Shown: piece by piece, positions 15,789 to 24,582 of the stretch
Numbering within the stretch: position 1 is the first letter of the stretch
Layout: every line of letters begins with the position of its first letter
From: Yoonia sp.
GTDB lineage: Bacteria > Pseudomonadota > Alphaproteobacteria > Rhodobacterales > Rhodobacteraceae
Direction of reading: 5' to 3'
Assembly (NCBI RefSeq): GCF_030731595.1
Contig: NZ_JANQTS010000104.1
Location: 1-36,313, forward strand
Length of the DNA: 36,313 nt
Notes under the pieces: model-generated
Database searches by the model: none
What the model was told of the DNA's origin: nothing
Seen by the model: the letters and a program-made list of their open reading frames with translations, nothing else
Position numbers and translations under genes: made by a program

Positions 15789-15822
15789 GGGCCGGCCGAA
15801 TGGGAGTTCGGTCGGCCCTTTT
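15789..15822 (+). terminator. Intrinsic terminator/attenuator between TRAP binding protein and permeases
   Basis: GGGCCGGCCGAA (15789-15800), a 6-nt loop, and TTCGGTCGGCCC (15807-15818) form a 12-bp stem with one G-T pair, followed by TTTT. It lies in the 122-bp gap between the binding-protein gene and the small permease gene. Partial read-through would give more binding protein than permease, which is the usual need in TRAP operons. Confidence 0.8.
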
Positions 15823-15883
15823 CATATAAAGAAGACCGCATCATGATGGCGGCAACACGGACAGATGAGGGGGGGAGACCTAG

Positions 15884-16552
15884 ATGTCGATATTGGCTGA
15901 AGCAGTGGCAATCATTCCTGCTATTTTCTCGGGAAGTTCCTGGGAAATGCGGAGTGCGTTCGACACTGATGGTATGTGGTTATTCTGTTTCGTCGCGACA
16001 TTCGTTGGCGGCGTACTAGCGCATCTGTTCTACAAAGCCGTCCCCTTTATGGAGAGACACCTTGAGCGTGGCATCTCTGTCGTCGTCTATCTGATTATCG
16101 CTGGGATCATCTGCTGGGGCGTCATTGACCGCTTTGTCTTTTCGCATCAGTGGTCAGGTTCGACCACGGTGCCGCCATTCCTGTTCATGGTCATGGCGTG
16201 GTTCGCATGCTCCTATAACGTCAAGCTGCGCACGCACCTGAGTTTTAGCGAATTCCGCTCCAAGATGCCGCCCGCAGGTCAGATGGCAACGCTGACGCTG
16301 GATGCTATGCTGTGGTTCGGCTTTTGCTGGATCGCGATCACCACATCGCTGCGGTTTACTGCCTTGTCCGCCGACAACTTCCAATTGGTTGATGGCGTCG
16401 ATGACGTGATGAAATGGTGGTTCTATATCACCGTTCCGATTGCCTTTACCCTTATGGCCGGTCGTGTGATCGGCAACTGGCTTGAAGAATGGAACAACTT
16501 CCGGTCTGGCGAACAGATCATCAAACAAGCAGTTATCGGCGGGGATGTATGA
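15884..16552 (+). CDS. TRAP transporter small permease, DctQ family
   Basis: A 222-aa inner-membrane protein with four hydrophobic segments (around MWLFCFVATFVGGVLAHLFY, VVVYLIIAGIICWGVI, the MVMAWFACSY region, and two later stretches near AMLWFGFCWIAI and FYITVPIAFTLMAG). DctQ partners the large DctM subunit in sodium-driven uptake. It is at the long end for the family. ATG 15884 follows a strong GGGGGGA site. The stop overlaps the start of the large permease gene, so the two are coupled. Sequence of small TRAP subunits is poorly conserved, and the call rests mainly on position between DctP and DctM plus topology. Confidence 0.85.
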   Translation: MSILAEAVAIIPAIFSGSSWEMRSAFDTDGMWLFCFVATFVGGVLAHLFYKAVPFMERHLERGISVVVYLIIAGIICWGVIDRFVFSHQWSGSTTVPPFLFMVMAWFACSYNVKLRTHLSFSEFRSKMPPAGQMATLTLDAMLWFGFCWIAITTSLRFTALSADNFQLVDGVDDVMKWWFYITVPIAFTLMAGRVIGNWLEEWNNFRSGEQIIKQAVIGGDV

Positions 16553-17910
16553 TGTCGGACGGTTCTTGGATTACACTTATTTCGCTGGGCGTGACGATCT
16601 TTTTCATGCTGGGCACGCCGGTTCTGTTAGTGATCTTCTACTGGGTCATCGGGTGCAGTTTTGTCATTGATCTGCCGCTGGCCAATACCGGCAACGAGTT
16701 GATCAACGTGTTCAGTAAAGGCTTTGCGCTGCTGGCGATGCCGCTTTTCATTCTGACGGGGGACTTGATCAACCAATCGGGGATCGCGCGACGATTATCG
16801 GATTTCGCCTATTCCTGTCTGGGATGGTTGCGTGGTGGTCTTGCGATGGCCTCGATTGCGGCCTGCGGATTGTTCGCGGCGATTTCGGGCTCCAACTCTG
16901 CCACAACGGCGACTATCGGTTCGATGCTGCACCCCGAGATGGTGAAGGGCAATTATGACGAACGCTTTTCCGCAGCAACGGCTGCAGCCGGCGGCACGGT
17001 CGGGATCATCATTCCACCATCCATCATCTTTATCGTCTACGGCTTCTTGTTGAACCTGCCGATCTCGGACCTTTTTGTGGCGGGCATCATTCCCGGCTCG
17101 CTGATGGTTCTGGGCATGATGACGGCAGCGTTTATCGTCTGTACAATCAATGGCTGGGGCGTGCTGATCGGTCTGTCGGTTACGCGAATGCTCAAGACGG
17201 CGATTGGTGCTTGGTTGGGTTTCTTTGCCATCGGTCTGGTGCTCTGGGGCATCTACACCGGTAAGTTCTCGCCGACCGAAGCGGCTGGTGTGACCGTCGG
17301 CTTTTGTGTGTTCATCGGATTGCTGTGCTATCCTTTGAACAAGGTCATGGGCGCTGCTGCCGATGTCCCGGTCGAAGACAAGAGCCTTGTTTCGATGTTT
17401 GTCGTCCAGGGTTTCACAATTCCGCAGGTGCCCGGGATCGTCTCGCGCTCGGCCCAGATCACCGGTATTCTGGTACCATTGATCGCGGTTTCGGTTGCGA
17501 TGCAGCAGGTGATGTCGTCACTGGGTGCCAAAGACTTTATCGGTGACTTTGTGACGGGCATGGGCGGCTACTATGCGGTGCTGTTCACGTCGATGGCGAT
17601 TGTGTTCATCACAGGTATGATCCTGGAGTCGCTGCCGGTCACGATCATTCTGGCCCCGATTCTGGCTCCGATTGCGGCCTCGGTCGGGATTGATCCGATC
17701 CACTTTGCGGTGGTCTTCCTTGTGGGTGCGTCGATTGGTTTTGTCACACCACCTTATGGTTTGAATCTTTATGTGGCCTCTGGTGTAACAGGTGTTCCCT
17801 ACTTCAGGTTGTTGCGTTACATCGTGCCCTACCTGATCGCCCTGATTGCCGTCTGGTTCTTCGTGGCACTTGTTCCAGAAACGGCCTTGGCAATTCTGCC
17901 AGATAGATGA
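16549..17910 (+). CDS. TRAP transporter large permease, DctM family
   Basis: A 453-aa polytopic membrane protein, the ion-coupled transport subunit. Family motifs include FALLAMPLFILTGDLINQSG near the N-terminus, AISGSNSATTATIGSMLHPE, AAAGGTVGIIIPPSIIFIVY and, near the C-terminus, GFVTPPYGLNLYVASGV. Tandem ATGs at 16549 and 16552 both overlap the TGA of the small permease gene; the first gives a 4-bp ATGA overlap and was used. It is somewhat longer than the usual 425-430 aa because of an extra loop after residue 250. The IclR regulator gene starts 7 bp after its stop. Confidence 0.92.
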   Translation: MMSDGSWITLISLGVTIFFMLGTPVLLVIFYWVIGCSFVIDLPLANTGNELINVFSKGFALLAMPLFILTGDLINQSGIARRLSDFAYSCLGWLRGGLAMASIAACGLFAAISGSNSATTATIGSMLHPEMVKGNYDERFSAATAAAGGTVGIIIPPSIIFIVYGFLLNLPISDLFVAGIIPGSLMVLGMMTAAFIVCTINGWGVLIGLSVTRMLKTAIGAWLGFFAIGLVLWGIYTGKFSPTEAAGVTVGFCVFIGLLCYPLNKVMGAAADVPVEDKSLVSMFVVQGFTIPQVPGIVSRSAQITGILVPLIAVSVAMQQVMSSLGAKDFIGDFVTGMGGYYAVLFTSMAIVFITGMILESLPVTIILAPILAPIAASVGIDPIHFAVVFLVGASIGFVTPPYGLNLYVASGVTGVPYFRLLRYIVPYLIALIAVWFFVALVPETALAILPDR

Positions 17911-17917
17911 TGAGCTG

Positions 17918-18697
17918 ATGCCTGATGATGTAATTGAACAAGATACCGGCCAGATCCCGACGAACCTTAGGTTGCTGATGCTGCTTGAGGAAGTCGCGAG
18001 GGCCGGTGTCCCGGTTACACCTTCGGTCATAAACGAAAGCATGCGCCTGCCGAAACCAACGATCCATCGGCTTTTTGCGACAGCAGAAGCCGAAGGGTTC
18101 TTGCAGCGGGATATTGACGGAAGGTCTTATAGCCCGGGACGCCGCATGCGCCTTTTGGCGACAAACACTCTCTCATCCGAGCGCGTGCGTACCGTCCGAC
18201 TGGCGGTGCTCAAATCGCTTGCGATCAAGGTTGGCGAGACCTGCAATCTAGCAATCCCCGAGCGTGATGGCATGTTCTACCTGGATCGGGTCGAAACCCA
18301 CTGGCCTTTGCGGATCCAGCTTCCCGTGGGGACCCAGGTGCCATTCCACTGCACCGCCAGCGGAAAGATGTATCTTTCGACGCTGCGTCCTGATTACCTT
18401 GAACGGTTCCTGAAGAATTATGCTTTGGAAAAACAGACAGAGCAGACGATCACCGATCCACGCAAGCTCCAGATCGAATTGGATAAGACCCGCGCGCGGG
18501 GCTATGCAACCGACAATGAGGAATTCATGTCGGGAATGACGGCGATTGCGGTTCCGATCCTGGATGATCGCGGGCGTTTGTTGTCGACACTTTCGATCCA
18601 TGCACCGGAGCAGCGCCGCCATTTGCCGCAACTGGTAGAGTGTCTGGGGCTCCTGCAAGAGGCCGCAGTGGAACTTGCGGCGATCGTCGGCCGCTAG
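17918..18697 (+). CDS. IclR-family transcriptional regulator
   Basis: A 259-aa regulator with an N-terminal winged helix-turn-helix (LRLLMLLEEVARAGVPVTPS and INESMRLPKPTIHRLFATAE) and a C-terminal effector domain holding the family signature around LPVGTQVPFHCTASGKMYL and GYATDNEEFMSGMTAIAVPI. IclR proteins usually control a nearby catabolic operon and respond to a pathway metabolite. Lying 7 bp after the TRAP large permease gene, it is probably in that operon and controls it together with the divergent GMC gene. The start is ATG 17918; the upstream frame overlaps dctM and was not used. Confidence 0.9.
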   Translation: MPDDVIEQDTGQIPTNLRLLMLLEEVARAGVPVTPSVINESMRLPKPTIHRLFATAEAEGFLQRDIDGRSYSPGRRMRLLATNTLSSERVRTVRLAVLKSLAIKVGETCNLAIPERDGMFYLDRVETHWPLRIQLPVGTQVPFHCTASGKMYLSTLRPDYLERFLKNYALEKQTEQTITDPRKLQIELDKTRARGYATDNEEFMSGMTAIAVPILDDRGRLLSTLSIHAPEQRRHLPQLVECLGLLQEAAVELAAIVGR

Positions 18698-18817
18698 GGT
18701 TCGGGACGAGGACAACCGCGCACGAAGGGATTGCCCGGTTTGGCCTTGGTCTTTTGCGGTGGAATGCGCATGCGATCCGCTGCATACTGCTAGTGCCAAC
18801 AGACGGGGAACACACCG

Positions 18818-19537
18818 ATGACACTTGCTGTGCCAAAGATCAGGTCGTGCGATGACTGCCCGATCCGGTATAACGCAGTCTGCTCCAGATGCGAACCGGA
18901 CGAGCTTAAAGAACTGGAAGAAATCAAGTATTACAGGTCTTATGCCGCTGGCCAGACGATCTTTTTCGAAAGCGATCCTTTGGAATTCGTCGCATCTGTG
19001 GTCGCCGGAGTGACAAGTCTGACCAGAACGCTGCCCGATGGCCGCGTTCAGATGGTCGGCCTTTTGTTGCCAGGTGATTTCATGGGGCGACCGCATCGCG
19101 ATACGATTGATTGCGATATCGTAGCTGAAACCGACGTCATGCTATGCTGCTTCCGGCGCAAGCCGTTTGAACAGTTGATCGAAAAAACGCCGCATGTTGG
19201 CCAGCGGCTGCTTGAGATGACTTTGGACGAACTTGACGCGGCGCGCGAATGGATGCTCGTGCTGGGGCGCAAGACCGCCCGCGAGAAAATTGCATCTCTT
19301 CTTTATATGATCGCGCTGCGCATGGCTGCGCTGAAACCGGGCGAAACCGGGCAAGCGACATTTACCTTGCCGATCACGCGCGAGACGATGGCGAATTATC
19401 TGGGTCTGACAATCGAGACCGTCAGCCGCCAGATGTCTGCCCTCAAGAAAGACGGATTGATCGCCTTTGACGAACGCCGGGACATCCGTGTGCCGGACCT
19501 TGATGCGCTCAAGGCGGAAACGGGCGAAGACGCCTAG
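18818..19537 (+). CDS. fnrL: Crp/Fnr-family oxygen-responsive regulator, FnrL type
   Basis: A 239-aa regulator that in Rhodobacteraceae senses oxygen with a [4Fe-4S] cluster and activates microaerobic genes. Cysteines at 11, 14, 22 and 25 (CDDCPIRYNAVCSRC) and an internal C99 provide the cluster ligands; which four are used cannot be told here. A cyclic-nucleotide-binding-like beta roll follows, then the long dimer helix with VGQRLLEMTLDELDAAREWM and the helix-turn-helix ETMANYLGLTIETVSRQMSA, whose E-x-x-S-R matches FNR recognition of TTGAT half-sites. Two perfect FNR boxes lie 2.4 kb downstream before ccoN. No such box precedes fnrL itself. Its TAG shares CTAG with the convergent MATE gene. 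Confidence 0.93.
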   Translation: MTLAVPKIRSCDDCPIRYNAVCSRCEPDELKELEEIKYYRSYAAGQTIFFESDPLEFVASVVAGVTSLTRTLPDGRVQMVGLLLPGDFMGRPHRDTIDCDIVAETDVMLCCFRRKPFEQLIEKTPHVGQRLLEMTLDELDAAREWMLVLGRKTAREKIASLLYMIALRMAALKPGETGQATFTLPITRETMANYLGLTIETVSRQMSALKKDGLIAFDERRDIRVPDLDALKAETGEDA

Positions 19538-20892
19538 TCTTTGACCTTGCCAAAAAAGCGGACCGTGACCGCCGTCGCCGCGACCGCAAGACCCATGCCA
19601 TAGCCGATCCAGACCCCGTTCGGGCCAAAACCCAAAACGAAACCCAGCAAATACCCGATGGGCAGGGCGATCACCCAATAGCTGAACATTGTAATCGCCA
19701 CGGGCACAAGATTGTCCATCATGCCACGGCAGGCCCCCAGCATCGTGCCTTGAATGCCATCCGCGATTTGCATGGCCGCAACGACGATCAACATGCTGGT
19801 TGCAAGGGAAATGACTTCGGGGTCGGTGGAAAGCGCCTGCGCCAAGGTGCCGCCACCCAAGAGAAGCCCACCCATCACCAGCGCCATCCAGGAAATGATC
19901 ACGGTCAGCGCCGCCAAGCCGATGGTTTTCAGACGTTTACGCTGATCTGCACCGACCGCTTGGCCAATGCGGATCGACACCGCAATCGATACTCCCAAGG
20001 GCACCATGTAAAGCACCCCGGCGACCGCTGACACGATCTGGTTGGCCGCCAGTGCCACCGCGCTGAACCACCCCATCATCAGCCCTGCGAACGCATATGC
20101 GCCGCCTTCGCCGATATAACCCAAAGCGATCGTGCCGCCTTGGGTCAGTTGCAGCTTGCGTTCTGATTTGCTGGACGGGGCGGGCAGACGTGCATCCCTG
20201 GTCAGTTTGGCCTTGCGCCAGATCACCCAAGCCAAGCTGAGCGACACCAGTTGCGACAGCAGGCTCGCCAACCCCGCACCCACAAGCCCCCAGCCTTCCC
20301 AACTGCCGATCCCGTGAATCAGGAGCCAGTTGGCGGGGACATTCACAACGACCCCTAAAAAGGCCAGACCAACCCCGACCCAAGGTGCATCAATCGCATC
20401 GAAAAGCCCCTTGAGGGCATAAAATACAGTGAAGGGGATCAAGAACAGGCTCATCGCTGTCCAATAGCCGCCAAGCAGGGCGATTACCTCGGGCGGTTGT
20501 CCCAACAGATGCAGGGCAGGCCGCAAGGACAGCATAAGGCCCGCGCCAATCGTCCCGGCAACGAGCGCGATACGGATGCCTGTGCGCGTGGTCGCCGACA
20601 GCGCGTCGGGGCTTTGCTTGCCTCTGGCTTCGGCCATACGGACACCAACAGCAGAGACAAAACCATAGAGCCCCGAATAAAAGATGATGATCACAGAGGT
20701 CGTCACCGATGCCGCCGCCAAGGACAGTGTCCCTAGCGGCGCGATCATGATGGTATCAACGACACCGATCAGTGTTGCCGCCGCCAGTGAGATCACGATC
20801 GGAAAGCCGAGGGTCGCCAACTTGCGGACCTCGCGCCAGATGGAAGGTGGCCCCGCCGGGGTTGGCGAGAAAGTGGCGAAATCAGACGACAT
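19534..20892 (-). CDS. MATE-family multidrug efflux transporter (NorM-like)
   Basis: A 452-aa inner-membrane exporter with twelve predicted hydrophobic segments in two halves, each starting with the MATE-type pattern (LATLGFPIVISLAAATLIGV and LTQGGTIALGYIGEGGAYAF). VPLGVSIAVSIRIGQAVGA matches the conserved segment of the second half. Such pumps exchange cationic drugs or metabolites for sodium or protons; the substrate is unknown. It lies 71 bp downstream of the universal stress protein gene on the same strand and may be read through from the FNR-controlled region. It converges on fnrL with a 4-bp stop overlap. Confidence 0.88.
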   Translation of the reverse strand: MSSDFATFSPTPAGPPSIWREVRKLATLGFPIVISLAAATLIGVVDTIMIAPLGTLSLAAASVTTSVIIIFYSGLYGFVSAVGVRMAEARGKQSPDALSATTRTGIRIALVAGTIGAGLMLSLRPALHLLGQPPEVIALLGGYWTAMSLFLIPFTVFYALKGLFDAIDAPWVGVGLAFLGVVVNVPANWLLIHGIGSWEGWGLVGAGLASLLSQLVSLSLAWVIWRKAKLTRDARLPAPSSKSERKLQLTQGGTIALGYIGEGGAYAFAGLMMGWFSAVALAANQIVSAVAGVLYMVPLGVSIAVSIRIGQAVGADQRKRLKTIGLAALTVIISWMALVMGGLLLGGGTLAQALSTDPEVISLATSMLIVVAAMQIADGIQGTMLGACRGMMDNLVPVAITMFSYWVIALPIGYLLGFVLGFGPNGVWIGYGMGLAVAATAVTVRFFGKVKD

Positions 20893-20963
20893 AGGCAGGC
20901 ACTAGAGAATTGCTGATCTAAGTCAACTGCTCACGTTGCCGCCCGCCCTGCCGATCTCTGACT

Positions 20964-21797
20964 TTAGCGCGCCATCAAGATGGGACGGTCCGCCGTTTCC
21001 AACAGGCTGCGTGTTGCACCGCCAAAGACAGCTTCGCGCAGGCGCGAATGGCCATAGGCGCCACTGACGATCATTTGCGCGCCCACCTCCCGTGCGCGAC
21101 GCAGCAGGATATCGCCCACGTAAGGCTCTGTCTTGGCCAGCACGGCCACTTCGGCCCGCGACCCGTGGCGCATCAAATATTGCGCCATCGCTCCGCCGGG
21201 ATCAGACCTGTCGGCGGCATGTGCGGGCGGATCGATGATGCAGATATCGGTGACATCGGCCTGTTCGAGAATTGGCAAGGCTGCGCGCGCGGCGGCAAGC
21301 GCCTCGGCCCCGTCATTCCAGCCCATCAGAATATGGCCACCCGCATCGGGTGCCTTACAGCCTTTGGGGATCATCAAGACCGGACGCTCTGCGGCAAAAA
21401 GGCAGGCTTCCACCAGTACCGCGGCCTCTGCGCTATCCTGATAGGGTCGCGGGAGGACTATGAGATCACAGAACCTGAGCTTTTGCGCCAAGTAACTGGT
21501 GAGTGCAGGGCCCTGCACGGTAGCGGCCTGCATGGACCAACGCACGACTTCGCCTTGCATCCGGTCATTCACCCAGATGTCCAGTTTGTCGCGCTCGGCC
21601 ATTGCGTCGCGGGTCTGTTCGGCGATCATCATGGCCTCTGCGCCCATGAAATAGGTATTTGTCTCTGTGTGGCTGATGGTGACCACGTAGATATCCAGAT
21701 GCGCATCCATGCGACCGGCGAGTGCGATTGCGGCATCAAGCGCTTCGGTAGCGTCGTCTGCATCCGTTAGAATTGTCGCGATAATCTTATATGACAT
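20964..21797 (-). CDS. Universal stress protein with tandem UspA domains
   Basis: A 277-aa cytoplasmic protein made of two UspA-like halves: the first starts KIIATILTDADDATEALDAA, the second HILMGWNDGAEALAAARAAL. The second half ends in GAYGHSRLREAVFGGATRSL, a form of the ATP-binding G-x2-G-x9-G-S/T loop, and RPILMAR. Tandem Usp proteins are often induced under low oxygen or energy stress. ATG 21795-21797 was preferred over a TTG 18 bp upstream. It is divergent from ccoN; a perfect FNR box centred about 41-44 bp upstream of its likely start of transcription suggests FnrL activation. Confidence 0.9.
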   Translation of the reverse strand: MSYKIIATILTDADDATEALDAAIALAGRMDAHLDIYVVTISHTETNTYFMGAEAMMIAEQTRDAMAERDKLDIWVNDRMQGEVVRWSMQAATVQGPALTSYLAQKLRFCDLIVLPRPYQDSAEAAVLVEACLFAAERPVLMIPKGCKAPDAGGHILMGWNDGAEALAAARAALPILEQADVTDICIIDPPAHAADRSDPGGAMAQYLMRHGSRAEVAVLAKTEPYVGDILLRRAREVGAQMIVSGAYGHSRLREAVFGGATRSLLETADRPILMAR

Positions 21798-21892
21798 TGG
21801 TTCGGCTTTCCCCAAATCGGCTTTACGGTGGGGGCGATCGTTCGCGCAAACGCTCCATGTGCTTAGTCTGCCGTGTGGGGACGTGCCTTACC

Positions 21893-21906
21893 TTGATCCA
21901 AATCAA
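21893..21906. promoter_or_regulatory. FNR box, distal to ccoN
   Basis: TTGATCCAAATCAA is a perfect TTGAT-N4-ATCAA site. It is centred at 21899.5, 22 bp from the second box. On the minus strand a weak -10 (GACTAA near 21868-21863) lies at the right distance for FNR activation of the universal stress protein gene. Confidence 0.88.
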
Positions 21907-21914
21907 ATAGGCCA

Positions 21915-21928
21915 TTGATCCACATCAA
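21915..21928. promoter_or_regulatory. FNR box, proximal to ccoN
   Basis: TTGATCCACATCAA is a second perfect FNR site, centred at 21921.5. CATAAG (21952-21957) is a plausible -10 for ccoN, giving a start near 21963 and placing this box at about -41.5, the classical position for class II FNR activation. Confidence 0.9.
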
Positions 21929-22015
21929 GGACGATGACCGTCCGCCAACCGCATAAGCGACATCACCAAGTAGCGACGGATCCATTTGTGATCTGCCAAA
22001 GGAAGGGGATCTCTT

Positions 22016-23611
22016 ATGGGGAACTACGTAAAGCTCATAGCGCTGGGGTGCGTCGCACTTTTTGCCGCTATCGGCGCGAACTGGGGGCGTGACACGGCCT
22101 ATATCGTGCATGCCATCATTATTCTGGGTGTGTCTGGTTTCATGTTCGTGCGCGTCTTGCGCAGCATGGAAAGCAAACCGGGACCAACCCCAACAGGCTA
22201 TATGGACGACGTTGTCCGAGCCGGTGTCATTGCCACCAGTTTCTGGGGTGTCGTGGGCATGCTGGTTGGGGTGGTGATCGCCTTTCAACTTGCTTTCCCG
22301 GGCCTGAACTTTGAGGTTTTGCAACCCTACGGGAATTTCGGACGCCTGCGCCCGCTGCACACAAGTGCCGTGATCTTTGCCTTTGGCGGCAATGCTTTGA
22401 TCATGTCATCGTTCTACATCGTGCAGCGGACCAGCGGCGCACGATTGTGGGGGGGGAATCTGTCATGGTTTGTGTTTTGGGGGTACAATCTTTTCATCGT
22501 ACTTGCCGCGACAGGTTACCTTTTGGGTGCCACCCAGTCCAAGGAATACGCCGAGCCCGAGTGGTACATCGACCTGTGGCTGACCATCGTCTGGGTCGCC
22601 TTTTTGCTGGTCTTTCTGGGGACGCTCTTCAAGCGTACCGAAAAGCACATCTATGTCGCCAACTGGTTCCTTCTGGCCTTTATCGTCACCGTGGCCATGC
22701 TGCATCTTGTCAACAACATCAGCATTCCGGTCAGCATCTGGGGCAGCAAATCCGTGCAGGTCTTTTCCGGCGTGCAGGATGCGATGGTCCAGTGGTGGTA
22801 CGGCCACAACGCGGTAGGCTTCTTCCTGACGGCAGGCTTTCTGGGCATGATGTACTACTTTGTGCCCAAGCAGGCCGGTCGTCCTGTGTTCTCCTACAAG
22901 CTGTCGATCATCCACTTCTGGGCGCTGATCTTCCTTTATATCTGGGCGGGTCCACACCACCTGCACTACACGGCGCTGCCTGACTGGGCATCAACTCTTG
23001 GCATGGTCTTTTCGATCATCCTGTGGATGCCAAGCTGGGGTGGCATGATCAACGGTCTGATGACCCTGCAAGGGGCATGGGACAAGCTGCGCACCGATCC
23101 GATCTTGCGGATGATGGTGATCAGCCTTGCCTTCTACGGGATGTCCACATTCGAAGGGCCGATGATGTCGATCCGCGCGGTCAACAGCCTGTCACACTAT
23201 ACAGACTGGACCATTGGTCACGTCCACTCTGGCGCACTTGGCTGGAACGGGATGATCACATTTGCTGCGCTTTACTTCCTGACACCGAAACTCTGGGGGC
23301 GCGCGCAAATGCATTCGATCTCTGCGATCAGCTGGCATTTCTGGTTGGCCACAATCGGCATCATCCTCTACGCGGCCTCGATGTGGGTCACGGGGATCAT
23401 GGAAGGCCTGATGTGGCGCGAAGTCGACGCAAACGGGTTCCTTGTGAACAGCTTTGCCGACACCGTGTCCGCCAAGTTCCCAATGTATGTGGTCCGGGCT
23501 TTGGGTGGGGTTTTGTACCTGACCGGCGCACTGATCATGTCCTGGAACATCTTCATGACCATCCGGGGTGGGGCGAAAGTCGCCGCGCCGGTTGGCGTGC
23601 CAGCAGAATAA
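22016..23611 (+). CDS. ccoN: cbb3-type cytochrome c oxidase subunit I
   Basis: The 531-aa catalytic subunit of the high-affinity cbb3 oxidase reduces oxygen at a haem b3-CuB centre in the inner membrane. Haem and copper histidines are visible in [48 protein letters not shown] and [12 protein letters not shown]. About twelve to fourteen transmembrane segments are present; an extra hydrophobic pair at the N-terminus is normal for this group. AGGAAGGGG lies 7-15 bp before ATG 22016. It heads ccoNOQP and is controlled by the double FNR box, as expected for a microaerobic oxidase. Confidence 0.97.
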   Translation: MGNYVKLIALGCVALFAAIGANWGRDTAYIVHAIIILGVSGFMFVRVLRSMESKPGPTPTGYMDDVVRAGVIATSFWGVVGMLVGVVIAFQLAFPGLNFEVLQPYGNFGRLRPLHTSAVIFAFGGNALIMSSFYIVQRTSGARLWGGNLSWFVFWGYNLFIVLAATGYLLGATQSKEYAEPEWYIDLWLTIVWVAFLLVFLGTLFKRTEKHIYVANWFLLAFIVTVAMLHLVNNISIPVSIWGSKSVQVFSGVQDAMVQWWYGHNAVGFFLTAGFLGMMYYFVPKQAGRPVFSYKLSIIHFWALIFLYIWAGPHHLHYTALPDWASTLGMVFSIILWMPSWGGMINGLMTLQGAWDKLRTDPILRMMVISLAFYGMSTFEGPMMSIRAVNSLSHYTDWTIGHVHSGALGWNGMITFAALYFLTPKLWGRAQMHSISAISWHFWLATIGIILYAASMWVTGIMEGLMWREVDANGFLVNSFADTVSAKFPMYVVRALGGVLYLTGALIMSWNIFMTIRGGAKVAAPVGVPAE

Positions 23612-23623
23612 GGAGGCTGAGAT

Positions 23624-24379
23624 ATGTCTGATACACCAAACAGCCCTGCCAAAGGCTTCCTGTCCAAACACGCGATCCTGGAACGTAGCCCGACGCTCCT
23701 CCTTGTCTCCTCCCTGTTGGTGGTGGCGGTGGGCGGGATCGTGGAAATCGCACCCCTCTTCTACCTCGAAGGTACCATCGAAGAGGTAGAGGGGGTGCGA
23801 CCCTACTCCCCGCTCGAACTCGCGGGCCGCGATATCTATGTCCGTGAAGGCTGCTATGTCTGTCACAGCCAGATGATCCGGCCGATGCGCGACGAGGTCG
23901 AGCGTTACGGTCACTACTCGCTGGCGGCGGAGTCGATGTATGACCATCCGTTCCAGTGGGGTTCCAAGCGCACCGGGCCGGATCTGGCCCGTGTGGGTGG
24001 CAAGTACTCGGATGCTTGGCATGTCGATCACCTGACGGCACCGCGCTCTGTCGTGCCTGAATCGGTCATGCCGGGCTACGCCTACCTTCTCGATGCAGAA
24101 GTCAACGCAGAGTACGCGGCCGACGTGGTGGCAACGCACCGGATTGTCGGTGTGCCTTACACTGACGAGATGATCGAGGTGGCCGCGGCGGATGTTATGG
24201 CGCAGGCCGATCCGGACACGGATGCCTATGATGCTCTGCTTGAACGGTATCCGGGCGCACAGATCCGCAACTTTGATGGCGCACCGGGTGTGTCCGAAAT
24301 GGATGCCCTGATCGCCTATCTTCAAATGCTGGGAACGACGGTTGATTTCTCGACCTTTACCCCAGCCGCAAGCCGCTAG
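23624..24379 (+). CDS. ccoO: cbb3 oxidase subunit II, monohaem cytochrome c
   Basis: A 251-aa membrane-anchored cytochrome c that passes electrons from CcoP to CcoN. One transmembrane helix lies near residues 24-41, and a single haem site CYVCH at 77-81 follows, in the family context [14 protein letters not shown]; the axial methionine is probably in the later VMPGYAYLL. It starts 12 bp after ccoN with a GGAGG site. Length and motifs are standard for the family. Confidence 0.97.
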   Translation: MSDTPNSPAKGFLSKHAILERSPTLLLVSSLLVVAVGGIVEIAPLFYLEGTIEEVEGVRPYSPLELAGRDIYVREGCYVCHSQMIRPMRDEVERYGHYSLAAESMYDHPFQWGSKRTGPDLARVGGKYSDAWHVDHLTAPRSVVPESVMPGYAYLLDAEVNAEYAADVVATHRIVGVPYTDEMIEVAAADVMAQADPDTDAYDALLERYPGAQIRNFDGAPGVSEMDALIAYLQMLGTTVDFSTFTPAASR

Positions 24380-24390
24380 GAGGGCTGGAT

Positions 24391-24582
24391 ATGCAAGAGA
24401 CTTCCCTTCTGCGTGAGATCGCAGACAACTGGATGCTTGTGGCGATGTTCACTCTTTTTGTGGGTGCGATTGCATGGGCCTTCCGCCCGGGCAGCCGTTC
24501 GGTCCATCAGGATACCGCTAACATCCCTTTCCGAAACGAGGACCACCCCGGTTCTTCCGAGACTGAGGAGCTGCAATCATGA
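24391..24582 (+). CDS. ccoQ: cbb3 oxidase small subunit
   Basis: A 63-aa single-span membrane peptide (hydrophobic stretch MLVAMFTLFVGAIAWAF) with a polar C-terminal tail. CcoQ helps assembly or stability of the cbb3 complex. It begins 11 bp after ccoO, behind GGAGGG, and overlaps ccoP by 4 bp (ATGA). Identification rests on size, topology and position between ccoO and ccoP. Confidence 0.92.
   Translation: MQETSLLREIADNWMLVAMFTLFVGAIAWAFRPGSRSVHQDTANIPFRNEDHPGSSETEELQS

Noticed and set aside
23192-24325. A 377-codon open frame opposite ccoN and ccoO
   Set aside because: It crosses two clear genes on the other strand and shows no domain.
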